From positions 1 through 64,000 of the forward strand of contig CAMCYJ010000006.1 in assembly GCA_945883815.1 (NCBI GenBank): a stretch of 64,000 nucleotides of DNA, read 5' to 3'. The notes beneath the pieces were generated by a model, which saw only the letters and a program-made list of their open reading frames with translations, was not told where the DNA came from and ran no database searches. The stretch's first letter is position 1; each line of letters starts with the position of its first letter. Shown in pieces: positions 27,960 through 35,981 of this stretch. The stretch comes from Akkermansia muciniphila. Its GTDB lineage: Bacteria; Verrucomicrobiota; Verrucomicrobiia; Limisphaerales; UBA9464. Made by a program: the position numbers and the translations under genes.

Positions 27960-29063
27960 ATGGCTTCCCGTCCCGAAAACTCCTCTCGAAGAACGCTGGT
28001 GCAATTAATTCGCCTGGCAGTTTGTGGACTGCTTTTGGCGGCCATCTTCCACAGAATCTTTTGCAACGAGGCGCAGATCGACCTCCTGGCCCAGGGCAAG
28101 CCCGAGGCTTGGAACACCATGGGGCGTTGGGAGCAGCGTCAATACGCGTGGACCCATAGCCCTGCGAAGCTTCTGGAGACGGCCCGGCGTTTGGATTCCG
28201 GGAGTCTGGGCCTGGCCTTTGGCCTCTGCGGTGCCCTGATTTTTCTGGGGGGGCTTCGTTGGCGGGAAGCCCTTCGGGTCCAGGGTCTGGAGTTGCCTCT
28301 GGGCGAGGTGACCCGGCTTTCGTTCGTGGCCCATTTCTTCAATGCCTTTCTGTTGGGATCCACCGGAGGGGATGTTTGGAAGGCCTATGCGGCCGCACGG
28401 AGCACCCATCACAAGAAGGCGGAAGCGGCGCTCACGGTCTTCGTGGACCGCCTGATTGGCATCCTGGCCTTGCTGGTGTTTGCCGTCTTCTTCGCCATTC
28501 CCAATGGCCCGCTCTTCCTGAGGTTTCGTAGCTATGACGGCGTTGGTCTGGCGATCTTTGGCATGATGGTCGTGGCGATGGTGTGTGCCGGTGCCGGGTT
28601 CTTTACGGACATTCTTTCTGAAGAGGGTCGTTTGAGCCGATGGATGAGCCGTTTCCCGCAAATGAAGGGCCCTTTGCGTGCCTTGGCTTCGTGCCGGCTG
28701 TTTGGACGCAATCCGAGATTTCTTTGGCGGAGCGCCTTGCTGTCGATCGCCATCAATTTGGCCATCGTGGGAACCTTTGCGGCGCTGGCTTCTGGGTTGG
28801 GATTGCAAATTCCTCGATGGAACTTGTGGTTTGTGGTGCCGGCGGTGGTGTGCTTGGCGGCGTTGCCGATTACCCCCAGTGGCCTCGGCGTCCGCGAGAA
28901 TCTCTTCTTCGCCTTGCTGGCGGTAGAATTTCCCGGGTTCGGCGTCACGCCGGCCGAGGCCCTGTCGTTGTCGTTGCTGGGCTACACGCTCAACTTGGCC
29001 TGGAGCGCCATCGGTGGGCTCGTGTACCTGACGGTCCGCAAGTACATCCCGCCGGAGTCCTAG
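27960..29063 (+). CDS. UPF0104 / lysylphosphatidylglycerol synthase TM-region family protein
   Basis: A 367-residue integral membrane protein with about eight transmembrane helices. LGSTGGDVWKAYAAARSTH near residue 140 and VVCLAALPITPSGLGVREN near residue 300 are the two conserved signatures of this family, which includes the flippase domain of MprF and the AglD-like proteins. A role in flipping lipids or lipid-linked sugars is inferred from relatives. It has no soluble transferase domain. It follows the TIM-barrel gene by 5 bp. Confidence 0.85.
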   Translation: MASRPENSSRRTLVQLIRLAVCGLLLAAIFHRIFCNEAQIDLLAQGKPEAWNTMGRWEQRQYAWTHSPAKLLETARRLDSGSLGLAFGLCGALIFLGGLRWREALRVQGLELPLGEVTRLSFVAHFFNAFLLGSTGGDVWKAYAAARSTHHKKAEAALTVFVDRLIGILALLVFAVFFAIPNGPLFLRFRSYDGVGLAIFGMMVVAMVCAGAGFFTDILSEEGRLSRWMSRFPQMKGPLRALASCRLFGRNPRFLWRSALLSIAINLAIVGTFAALASGLGLQIPRWNLWFVVPAVVCLAALPITPSGLGVRENLFFALLAVEFPGFGVTPAEALSLSLLGYTLNLAWSAIGGLVYLTVRKYIPPES

Positions 29064-29116
29064 TCGGATTCGGAGTCGTGGCTTGCCGGATTGCCGCATG
29101 CGTCCAGACTGTCGAT

Positions 29117-30304
29117 ATGCGTTTCACAGTGGTGACAGTGGTTTCGGCGTTGGCCTGGATGGCCGCGGGCTGCGGCAAGGATGAGGTCCGGGTGTATCAG
29201 GCTCCTCAGGATGCCGCGCCGGTGGCCGCCGCCGATGCTCGGGGTGTCACGCCTCAAGATGCCTCGGTTTCCCCCGCTTCTGGCTCCGCGTCTTCTCGAT
29301 CTGCGACGGCCGAGGCCAGCGCTTCGGAACGGCCGGCCGTCCCGTGGACCGTGCCTGCTGGTTGGGAGGAAAAGCCCGCCTCCGGAATGCGCGTGGCCAG
29401 CTATGGCGTGAAGCGTCCGGATGGGCGATCGGCGGATATTTCGGTGGTGGCCATGGGCGGTGGTGCCGGGGGTGAGTTGGAAAACGTCAACCGCTGGCGC
29501 GACCAGATCGGGTTGGAGCCGGCGACCGAAGCGGACTTGGCTGGACTGCGTTCCATCATCCCGGCCGGCAATCGCCAGGTGGTGGTGTACGAGTTGGACG
29601 GCAAGAAGGCGGTGCTCGACGGCAAGTATGCCGCACGCACGCTGGCAGCCATCTTGCCCGCCGGTGAGATGACCGTGTTCTTCAAGATCACCGGCGAGAA
29701 TGCGCTGGTGGCCGAGCAGAAGCCCCAGTTCCTGGCGTGGTTGAAGTCGGTCGATACCGGCGGTGGCACCGGCGGCAGCGCCGAACCGGCGCCCGAAGCG
29801 TCTTCGGCAGCCCCAGCGGCCCCGGTGTCCGGTACAGCCTCGGCCGCTCCGGCGGGCTCAACTGCCTCGTCCGGTTCGGTCGCTGGCGGTGGGACCGATG
29901 GTCTCCCGAATTGGCAGGTGCCCTCCGGCTGGAAAGCCGCCGGCCCGAAGCCCATGCGCTTGGCGTCCTTTGAAATCCCAGATGCCGCCGGCAATGGCGA
30001 TGTGTCCATCAGCAAGCTCAACGGCGATGGCGGCGGGCTCCTGGCCAATGTGAACCGCTGGCGTGGCCAAGTGGGCTTGGCACCATTGGAAACCTCGGCC
30101 TTGGCTGCCAATTCGACGGCCTTGACCACGGCCGGTGGTGACAGCGGCACTTGGGTCGAATTGAAGGGCGCCGACAAAACCATCCTCGGAGCGATCGTCG
30201 CCCGGGACGGGGTTTCGTGGTTTTTCAAGATGACAGCGCCCTCCTCGGTCGCCGTCCAAAACCGCGAAGCCTTCGAGAAGTTCGTGCGCTCGGTTCGCTT
30301 CTAA
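29117..30304 (+). CDS. Lipoprotein with two tandem copies of one domain
   Basis: A 395-residue protein starting at the ATG at 29117, inside a longer ORF. The N-terminus MRFTVVTVVSALAWMAAGC is a lipoprotein signal. After an Ala/Ser-rich linker, two similar domains of about 140 residues follow (about 75-215 and 260-395), each starting with a W-x-V/T-P-x-G-W motif and containing a matched pair: ENVNRWRDQIGLEPAT and ANVNRWRGQVGLAPLE. They are separated by a second low-complexity Ala/Ser/Pro linker. Both ends keep VFFKIT and WFFKMT. Function is unknown. It lies 104 bp upstream of resB, which may hint at a role near the cytochrome maturation genes. Confidence 0.8.
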   Translation: MRFTVVTVVSALAWMAAGCGKDEVRVYQAPQDAAPVAAADARGVTPQDASVSPASGSASSRSATAEASASERPAVPWTVPAGWEEKPASGMRVASYGVKRPDGRSADISVVAMGGGAGGELENVNRWRDQIGLEPATEADLAGLRSIIPAGNRQVVVYELDGKKAVLDGKYAARTLAAILPAGEMTVFFKITGENALVAEQKPQFLAWLKSVDTGGGTGGSAEPAPEASSAAPAAPVSGTASAAPAGSTASSGSVAGGGTDGLPNWQVPSGWKAAGPKPMRLASFEIPDAAGNGDVSISKLNGDGGGLLANVNRWRGQVGLAPLETSALAANSTALTTAGGDSGTWVELKGADKTILGAIVARDGVSWFFKMTAPSSVAVQNREAFEKFVRSVRF

Positions 30305-30408
30305 TTGGGGGGTAAACCTCTCGTCTTTTCGAGAAACGAACGATTCCGGCGCACTTTCAAAGAATTGATTCAATCAAACCCGATCGGCCACCGTCCGAAC
30401 CTCTGTCC

Positions 30409-31581
30409 ATGCTTTCCAAGGTATTCCAGTTCCTGTCGTCCCTGCGCCTGACCGTGGTGCTGTTGGGATTGGGTGTCGCCGTGGTGTTCTTCGGGACCTT
30501 GGGCCAAACCAGCGATGGTCTTTACGTGGCCCAGGAGCGGTACTTCCGCAGTTGGTTCGCCTACTGGACGCCGCACGGATCGGCCTTCCCGGTGGTGCCG
30601 CTGCCCGGCGGATATCTGTTGGGAACGATGCTGGTCATCAACCTCATCGTGGCCCATTTCACCCGCTTCAAATGGACCTGGTCCAAGAGCGGCATCTTCC
30701 TGACACACATCGGCATCATCTTGCTGCTGCTGGGTCAACTGGCCACCGACATGTTGGCCCGCGAGAGCATCATGAGCTTCCGCGAGGGGGACACGCGGAA
30801 CTATTCCGAGTCGTCGATGGACTTCGAATTGGCCGTGCTCCGCAGTGCTGGCAGCAACACCCTCGACCAGGTGGTGGCCATCCCCGCCGTGCGCTTGAAG
30901 CCGGGGGCCGAACTGCGCCACGAGTTGCTGCCCTTTGCCATCCGGGTGAAGGAAGCCTATGAAAATGCCCGGATCCGCCTGCGCGCGCCGGTGATGGACT
31001 CCAATCGCCCGCCCGCGGCGACCCAAGGCGTGGGCGCCCGGATTGTCATCGATGAGCAACCGCCGACGCGCACCATGGATGCCCGCAATGTGCCGGCCGC
31101 GGTGATCGAGATTTCGGGGCCGTCGAGCCTGGGCACTTGGGCGATCTCCGGTGAACTCAAGCCCCAGACCGTCACTGTGGAGGGAACGGAGTGGCGCCTC
31201 GAGTACCGCCCGGTGCGCGATTACAAGCCCTTCGCGCTGACGTTGCTCAAGACCACCCACGAAACCTACCCAGGCACGGACATCCCGAAGAACTTCCAGA
31301 GTCGCGTGCGGTTGCGCAACACTGAGTCCCACGAAGACCGCGAGGTGGACATTTACATGAATTCACCGTTGCGGTACGGCGGCTACACCTTCTTCCAGTA
31401 TCAAATGGGCAAGGAGCAGTTGGCTGACGGCGGGCGTGGCACCAGTGCGTTGCAGGTGGTGCGCAACCCGTCGTGGGTCACCCCTTACCTCGGCTGCATT
31501 CTGGTGGGCGTGGGCCTGCTGGTTCAGTTCCTCATGCACCTCACGAAGTTCATCGCCCGGCGCAAGCCCCGGGCCGCCTGA
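30409..31581 (+). CDS. resB: Cytochrome c biogenesis protein ResB (System II)
   Basis: A 390-residue membrane protein of the ResB/Ccs1 family. It starts with FLSSLRLTVVLLGLGVAVVF, the conserved first helix. Two more helices follow (GGYLLGTMLVINLIVAHF and GIFLTHIGIILLLLGQLA), then a large periplasmic domain (about 120-350), and a final helix near 355-380. ResB pairs with CcsA/ResC to move heme and attach it to apocytochromes c. CcsA follows 48 bp downstream. The pair would mature the eight c-type hemes encoded by the ACIII-cbb3 operon. Confidence 0.88.
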   Translation: MLSKVFQFLSSLRLTVVLLGLGVAVVFFGTLGQTSDGLYVAQERYFRSWFAYWTPHGSAFPVVPLPGGYLLGTMLVINLIVAHFTRFKWTWSKSGIFLTHIGIILLLLGQLATDMLARESIMSFREGDTRNYSESSMDFELAVLRSAGSNTLDQVVAIPAVRLKPGAELRHELLPFAIRVKEAYENARIRLRAPVMDSNRPPAATQGVGARIVIDEQPPTRTMDARNVPAAVIEISGPSSLGTWAISGELKPQTVTVEGTEWRLEYRPVRDYKPFALTLLKTTHETYPGTDIPKNFQSRVRLRNTESHEDREVDIYMNSPLRYGGYTFFQYQMGKEQLADGGRGTSALQVVRNPSWVTPYLGCILVGVGLLVQFLMHLTKFIARRKPRAA

Positions 31582-31629
31582 AACTCCATTGCTGGAAACG
31601 GATTCCTCTCAACGCGCACCGCCTGAACC

Positions 31630-33642
31630 ATGAAAAAACGCCTTCCCCTGATCATCACGGCGATCTTCGCACTTTGGATCCTGGGTGCCCTGATGCCCCG
31701 GCGTGACCCCGAGTACGCCTTTGGGGCGTTTGGCCGCCTGCCTGTGGTCTTCAATGGCCGCCTGCAGCCCCTGGATTCGCTGGCGCGCAATTCACTGACC
31801 CGCATTCGCGAAAAAGACACCGCCAACCTCGAACCGACCAAGGCATGGTACGAGCGGCCCAAGATCATCTCGGCCACCGAATGGTTGCTGACGCTCATGA
31901 CCCGGCCTGAGGCCGCTGACGGCTGGAAGGTCTTCCGTGTGGATCACCCGGAGCTCAAGGCGATGCTCAAGTTGCCCGAGCCCAACCCCGCAGCCGGCGA
32001 AGACGGCAAGCACTACGCATGGAACCAGTTCGGCGAGACAGGCCTCAAGCAAATCGAGGAAAGCGCCCGGAACATCCAGGAGACCAAGAAGGATTCGTCG
32101 CTCCGCAACGCCTTCGACAACGCCACCCTGGGGTTGTACGAGGCCATGACCCTGTACCTGCGCCTCAAGAACACGGTGCACCCGCAAGACACGGTTCGCT
32201 TTGCTGCGGAAATTGCTGACTATCAGAAGGCCATCCCGGCGGGCGTGAAGGCCTTCCAACAGCGGATGACAGGATCCGATGCGTTCGACACCAATGCGCT
32301 GACTGAGGTGTTTGGACATGCCGAGCGGTATTTCGTGACGCTGCGGGGCGAGCCGCCGCTATTGATCCCTCCGGCGAACGGGGGCGATTCCTTTGCCTGG
32401 CAGCGCATGGGCGAGGCCTTGCTGGAGCCGAGCTTCGGGGCGCCGTTGCTCAAGCACCTGATGCGCGTTCCCAAGGCCGAACTCCCGCCTGAAGCCGTCG
32501 CCGAGGGCATCCGAACGGCTGGCACCCGGCCGCTGTCGCCGGCGGTGGGACATTGGGCGGCGATGGCTGACGCCTTCCGCGCGAGTCAGGTCGCGGGCTT
32601 CAATACCGCGGTGGCCAGTTATCAGACTTACTTGGAGTCGCTTCGCCTGGGCAAGGCCCTGACCAAGTCTGCGCGCGAGCAGCTTTACAATGGCTTTGCG
32701 CCGTTCTCGAAGGCGGCCTCGCTGTACATTGTGGCCTTCCTCTTCGGCTGCGGGTTCTGGTTCAACTTCGCCGAATGGAGCCGCAAGACGTCTCTGCATC
32801 TGGTGCAGTTGGCCTTCGTGGTCCACACGCTGGGGCTCATCGCCCGGATGTGGCTCGAGGGACGTCCGCCGGTCACCAATCTCTACAGCTCGGCCATCTT
32901 CATCGGCTGGGGTGCGGTGGGCCTCGGGTTGATCCTCGAATCGTTCTGGAAAAACGCCATCGGGTTGGCAGTGGCCACCGTGATTGGTTTCTCCACCCAG
33001 ATCGTGGCCCACAACCTGGCCCTCGGAGGCGACACCATGGTGATGCTCCAAGCGGTGCTCGACACCAACTTCTGGCTGGCGACCCACGTGGTCATCGTGA
33101 CGCTGGGCTACGCAGCCACCTACGTCGCGGGCTTCTTGGCCATCTTGTACGTGGTGCTCGGATTCTTCACGAAGGTGATGACCGCCGACATGGGTAAGAG
33201 CCTCTCGCGCATGGTCTATGGCATCTTGTGCTTTGCCACGCTGTTCAGCTTCGTGGGTACCGTGCTGGGCGGCATTTGGGCCGATCAGTCGTGGGGGCGC
33301 TTTTGGGGCTGGGATCCCAAGGAAAACGGGGCCCTCATCATCGTGCTGTGGAATGCGCTCATCTTGCACGCCCGCTGGGGTGGCATGGTTCGGGAGCGCG
33401 GTATCATGAACCTGGCGATCTTCGGGAACATCGTCACCAGTTGGTCTTGGTTCGGTACCAACTTGCTGGGCGTGGGCCTCCACAGCTACGGCTTCATGAG
33501 TGGGGCCTTCACGGCGCTCATGGTGTTTGTGGGCAGCCAATGCGTGCTCATCGCGCTGGGGCTCATTCCGCAGGCCAATTGGCGGAGTTTTTCGGCGACC
33601 GCGAGCGGTGTAGCGAAGGCTCCGGCGGCGTCGGCGGCCTGA
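31630..33642 (+). CDS. ccsA: Cytochrome c assembly protein CcsA/ResC (System II), with large N-terminal domain
   Basis: A 670-residue protein, longer than typical CcsA (about 300-400). One N-terminal helix is followed by a periplasmic segment of about 330 residues (FGRLPVVFNGRLQPLDSLAR onward), then a C-terminal module of about eight helices with the heme-handling motif SWGRFWGWDPKENGAL at about residue 555. VHTLGLIARMW and LATHVVIVTLGYAATYVAG carry the conserved histidines expected to bind heme. The N-terminal extension is known from related large CcsA proteins. It follows resB, completing the two-part heme lyase. Confidence 0.9.
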   Translation: MKKRLPLIITAIFALWILGALMPRRDPEYAFGAFGRLPVVFNGRLQPLDSLARNSLTRIREKDTANLEPTKAWYERPKIISATEWLLTLMTRPEAADGWKVFRVDHPELKAMLKLPEPNPAAGEDGKHYAWNQFGETGLKQIEESARNIQETKKDSSLRNAFDNATLGLYEAMTLYLRLKNTVHPQDTVRFAAEIADYQKAIPAGVKAFQQRMTGSDAFDTNALTEVFGHAERYFVTLRGEPPLLIPPANGGDSFAWQRMGEALLEPSFGAPLLKHLMRVPKAELPPEAVAEGIRTAGTRPLSPAVGHWAAMADAFRASQVAGFNTAVASYQTYLESLRLGKALTKSAREQLYNGFAPFSKAASLYIVAFLFGCGFWFNFAEWSRKTSLHLVQLAFVVHTLGLIARMWLEGRPPVTNLYSSAIFIGWGAVGLGLILESFWKNAIGLAVATVIGFSTQIVAHNLALGGDTMVMLQAVLDTNFWLATHVVIVTLGYAATYVAGFLAILYVVLGFFTKVMTADMGKSLSRMVYGILCFATLFSFVGTVLGGIWADQSWGRFWGWDPKENGALIIVLWNALILHARWGGMVRERGIMNLAIFGNIVTSWSWFGTNLLGVGLHSYGFMSGAFTALMVFVGSQCVLIALGLIPQANWRSFSATASGVAKAPAASAA

Positions 33643-33664
33643 GTCGTGGAACCGCATTGAGAGC

Positions 33665-34150
33665 ATGGGCAACGCGATGACTGTCACCGAAACCTTGAAC
33701 CATTTGGGCATCGTCGTGCCGCCGGCACCGGGAGCGGTGGCCGCCTATGAGCCGTGGGTGCGTACCGGGCATTGGGTGTTCACTTCGGGGCAGTTGCCCT
33801 GGCGCGACGGCGTGATGGCTTACGCAGGCCGGCTCGGTGCCGAACTCACGGTGGAGCAGGGGTATCAAGCGGCCCGACAGTGCGCGCTCAACGCCTTGGC
33901 CCAGCTCCAGGCGGCTGCTGGCGGGGACATCAATCGGGTCCGTCGTTTGGTGCGCGTGGAAGGGTATGTTCACTGCGCCGCGGGATTCCGTGGGCATCCG
34001 CAAGTGCTCAATGGGGCGTCCGACCTCTTCAACGCGGTGTTCGGTGCCCGCGGGGCCCATGCCCGGTTGGCCATCGGGGTTTCCGACATGCCGCTGGATG
34101 CCGCCGTCCAGATTACGGTCACGGCCGAGGTCGACGAGCCTCCCCGGTAG
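33665..34150 (+). CDS. RidA/YjgF family protein
   Basis: A 161-residue protein of the RidA superfamily, which forms trimers and hydrolyses reactive enamine/imine intermediates or has related roles. WVFTSGQLPWRDG, a central helix (CALNALAQLQAAAGGD) and RLVRVEGYVHCAAGF match the family. It is of the longer, about 150-residue subtype, so enzymatic activity is uncertain. The ATG at 33677 is an alternative start. It lies 22 bp after ccsA and converges with the next gene. Confidence 0.88.
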   Translation: MGNAMTVTETLNHLGIVVPPAPGAVAAYEPWVRTGHWVFTSGQLPWRDGVMAYAGRLGAELTVEQGYQAARQCALNALAQLQAAAGGDINRVRRLVRVEGYVHCAAGFRGHPQVLNGASDLFNAVFGARGAHARLAIGVSDMPLDAAVQITVTAEVDEPPR

Positions 34151-34233
34151 AGGCGCCTTCGGCGGGGAATGGTCCGCAATGGTTCGCTGCTATTTCCAAC
34201 ATCGGGCCCTTGCGGGATCGATGGATCCATGGC

Positions 34234-35052
34234 TCAGGGCTGCAAGCGGGCCTGCTTCAATTCCACCAAACCGTCCTCCATCCCGGCGCAACGCACTTCG
34301 AAGGTCACGGTCTGGCCGGCTCCGAGGAGTTGCCACTTCGAGCGGTTGTTCTCGGCGATCAACGTCCGCCCGTCGCGGCGGGTGTGGAAGGCAGGAATCT
34401 TGTCGTCGATGCGCCATTCGCACACCGGTCGCACGGCGGGGTCTGGCGTTTCCAGGAAGACCCGGACATTGCGGCTGACGATGCCCCGCTCCATTCGCTC
34501 CACCACGCCCGTGATACGGAATGAGCGTTTTTGATACCGCGCATTGGCCGCCGGGGGATCGGAGCGGTAGTGATTCACCAGTTCCCAAACGCTGATGTCC
34601 TGAGCGGTGGTCACTGGCGGCAGTTGGGAGGCCGGGGCCGGAGGTACGAGGCCAGACCACCGCGCATTTTGGAGGGCTTCGAACACGGGCTTGGCCGCGG
34701 CCAAGAGCTGGGGAGCTGTCATCGGCTTGGCTTGGGTCGTGGCGGAATCGGATGTCGGACTCGCCGTAGCCGATGGGAGAAGGGGGGTGCCTCGCAGGCG
34801 GGAGTTTTCGAGCGTCAGTCGTTTCAAGGCCGACTCGGTGTCGAAACCTAGCCGTCGTCGCAGCGGTTCGGGCATCTCGAAGAAAAACAGATTCGTCCGC
34901 CCCCCGGAGTGTTGGAGTTCCAGGCGGTCTTCATCCAGACGCCGAACGGTCGCCTCGCGGAAGGTTCGGCCATCCAAGGTGACGACTTCTTCGGCCGTCA
35001 ACACAGGCATCAGCGAGGTCCAGGCGAGGAGTAAAGCGAGGGGGCGTTGCAT
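34234..35052 (-). CDS. Exported OB-fold (tRNA_anti-like) protein
   Basis: A 272-residue exported protein. The N-terminus MQRPLALLLAWTSLMPVLTA is a signal peptide, and the ATG at 35052 is preferred over the TTG at 35061. Residues about 20-65 form a small beta-rich region (VVTLDGRTFREATVRRLDED), reminiscent of SHD1/Sla1-like repeats. The C-terminal half (WELVNHYRSDPPAANARYQ, then RSFRITGVV and GQTVTFEVRCAG) fits the secreted tRNA_anti-like OB-fold family (PF12869 type), whose role is unknown. A possible C-terminal ligand region ends in ARLQP. Confidence 0.7.
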   Translation of the reverse strand: MQRPLALLLAWTSLMPVLTAEEVVTLDGRTFREATVRRLDEDRLELQHSGGRTNLFFFEMPEPLRRRLGFDTESALKRLTLENSRLRGTPLLPSATASPTSDSATTQAKPMTAPQLLAAAKPVFEALQNARWSGLVPPAPASQLPPVTTAQDISVWELVNHYRSDPPAANARYQKRSFRITGVVERMERGIVSRNVRVFLETPDPAVRPVCEWRIDDKIPAFHTRRDGRTLIAENNRSKWQLLGAGQTVTFEVRCAGMEDGLVELKQARLQP

Positions 35053-35354
35053 CGGGCCCAAGGCAACCGGAGGTCATCTCCGTCGTCAATTGCCTGCAAA
35101 GGGGCAGCGTTGCCGCAAGGTGGGCTTCAGGGGGGCGAAGGCAACCCCGGGGCATCGACATCAGCGCGGTTTGCTGACCACGCGGGCGCTGGCCCTCGGC
35201 CCGGGGTGGGTTGGTGGTGCCCTTGGGGCATTTTTTTGGCCTCTTTGAGTCTACCGCACCGTTCTTTTTTAATGATCAATAGACAATGGCCCTAAAGCAA
35301 TTATGCGAAATACGCTTGTTTGCAGGCAGCAGATAAACCTGTCATAAACTTGAA
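35053..35354. promoter_or_regulatory. A+T-richer divergent spacer upstream of the HTH regulator
   Basis: The 302 bp between two divergent genes change abruptly in composition at about 35240: the left half is G+C-rich like the rest, the right half is A+T-rich with runs of t and a. A weak promoter-like pair, TTGCAG (35320-35325) and CATAAA (35343-35348) with 17-bp spacing, lies so close to the regulator's start codon that the message would be nearly leaderless. AACTTGAAG at 35347-35355 recurs as a palindrome at the end of the same gene. Confidence 0.4.
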
Positions 35355-35801
35355 GTGAGTTTTTTTTCAGAGGAGCTGGCATCGCTAATTGACCGTGATT
35401 TCGAAGGGGGCCAACTGAAATTCGGTCGTTCTGTAGGGATCGATCAAAGCGTGGTGAGCCGACAATGCGCAGGGTTGTCGATGCCTGACCGTGCCACTGT
35501 CCATCGATTGGCTAGAGCGCTTCCCGAAACTCAGATGACTCCATTGGTAGTGGCCTACCTTCAAGACCTTTGCCCGTTGGAATTTCGGTCCAAAGTGGTG
35601 ATTCGAGCCAAATCGAAATTGGGTAAGACGGGATTCGATAGAAGCCTAAAAATTGATTTGGAAATGTTGACCGGGCGGCAGCGTGCCTTGATTCGCGAGT
35701 TTATGCGTATCGTCGCCATGGAACCCCAGGCGGTTTCATTTTTGGAGGCTTTGCTGAAATTCCTAGATCAAGACGAGTCGTCAAAAAGCACTTCAACTTG
35801 A
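35355..35801 (+). CDS. Small helix-turn-helix regulator-like protein
   Basis: A 148-residue protein with an XRE-like helix-turn-helix near residues 18-58 (LKFGRSVGIDQSVVSRQC, then DRATVHRLARALPE). The C-terminal half is helical without a recognised domain. Codon use is visibly more A+T-rich than that of the neighbours. It starts with GTG and has no clear ribosome binding site. It is followed, after a 180-bp spacer with short palindromes, by the TPR-SUMF1-like gene in the same direction, so it may regulate that gene or itself. Confidence 0.7.
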   Translation: MSFFSEELASLIDRDFEGGQLKFGRSVGIDQSVVSRQCAGLSMPDRATVHRLARALPETQMTPLVVAYLQDLCPLEFRSKVVIRAKSKLGKTGFDRSLKIDLEMLTGRQRALIREFMRIVAMEPQAVSFLEALLKFLDQDESSKSTST

Positions 35802-35803
35802 AG
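35791..35803. promoter_or_regulatory. Palindrome CTTCAA-C-TTGAAG at the end of the HTH gene
   Basis: A perfect 6+1+6 inverted repeat spans the regulator's stop codon. Its right half extended by three bases, AACTTGAAG, also occurs just before the regulator's start codon (35347-35355). Short dyads at both ends of an HTH gene are reasonable operator candidates. This is inference from symmetry only. Confidence 0.35.
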
Positions 35804-35827
35804 CCGTAACCTATGTGGTTGTTGTTA

Positions 35828-35841
35828 AATCAATCTTGATT
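35828..35841. promoter_or_regulatory. Inverted repeat AATCAA-TC-TTGATT upstream of the TPR-SUMF1 gene
   Basis: A perfect 6-bp inverted repeat with a 2-bp centre lies in the A+T-rich spacer between the HTH regulator and the TPR-SUMF1-like gene, about 140 bp before the chosen start codon. It shares the TTGA core with the palindrome at 35791-35803 and may be a second operator. Confidence 0.35.
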
Positions 35842-35981
35842 CAAGGGGTTTGGGTTGAGTTAGGCCTGCTAATTGGGCTTGAACATATCGAAAAGAGGGT
35901 AATGGTTGATCAGATTCCAGTCGTTCCCGGTCCCCTTTGCGAGGATCAAAAATTTTTCGGGGAGGATTGGAGTGCTCTGCC

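Noticed and set aside
28640-29116. N-terminal half of ORF 28640-30304
   Set aside because: It overlaps the UPF0104 gene in another frame and lacks homology. The lipoprotein signal starts at 29117.
35320-35348. TTGCAG-N17-CATAAA as a firm promoter of the HTH gene
   Set aside because: Each box matches poorly (3 of 6 and 4 of 6), and the -10 would lie only 6 bp before the start codon. It is mentioned only as a weak candidate.
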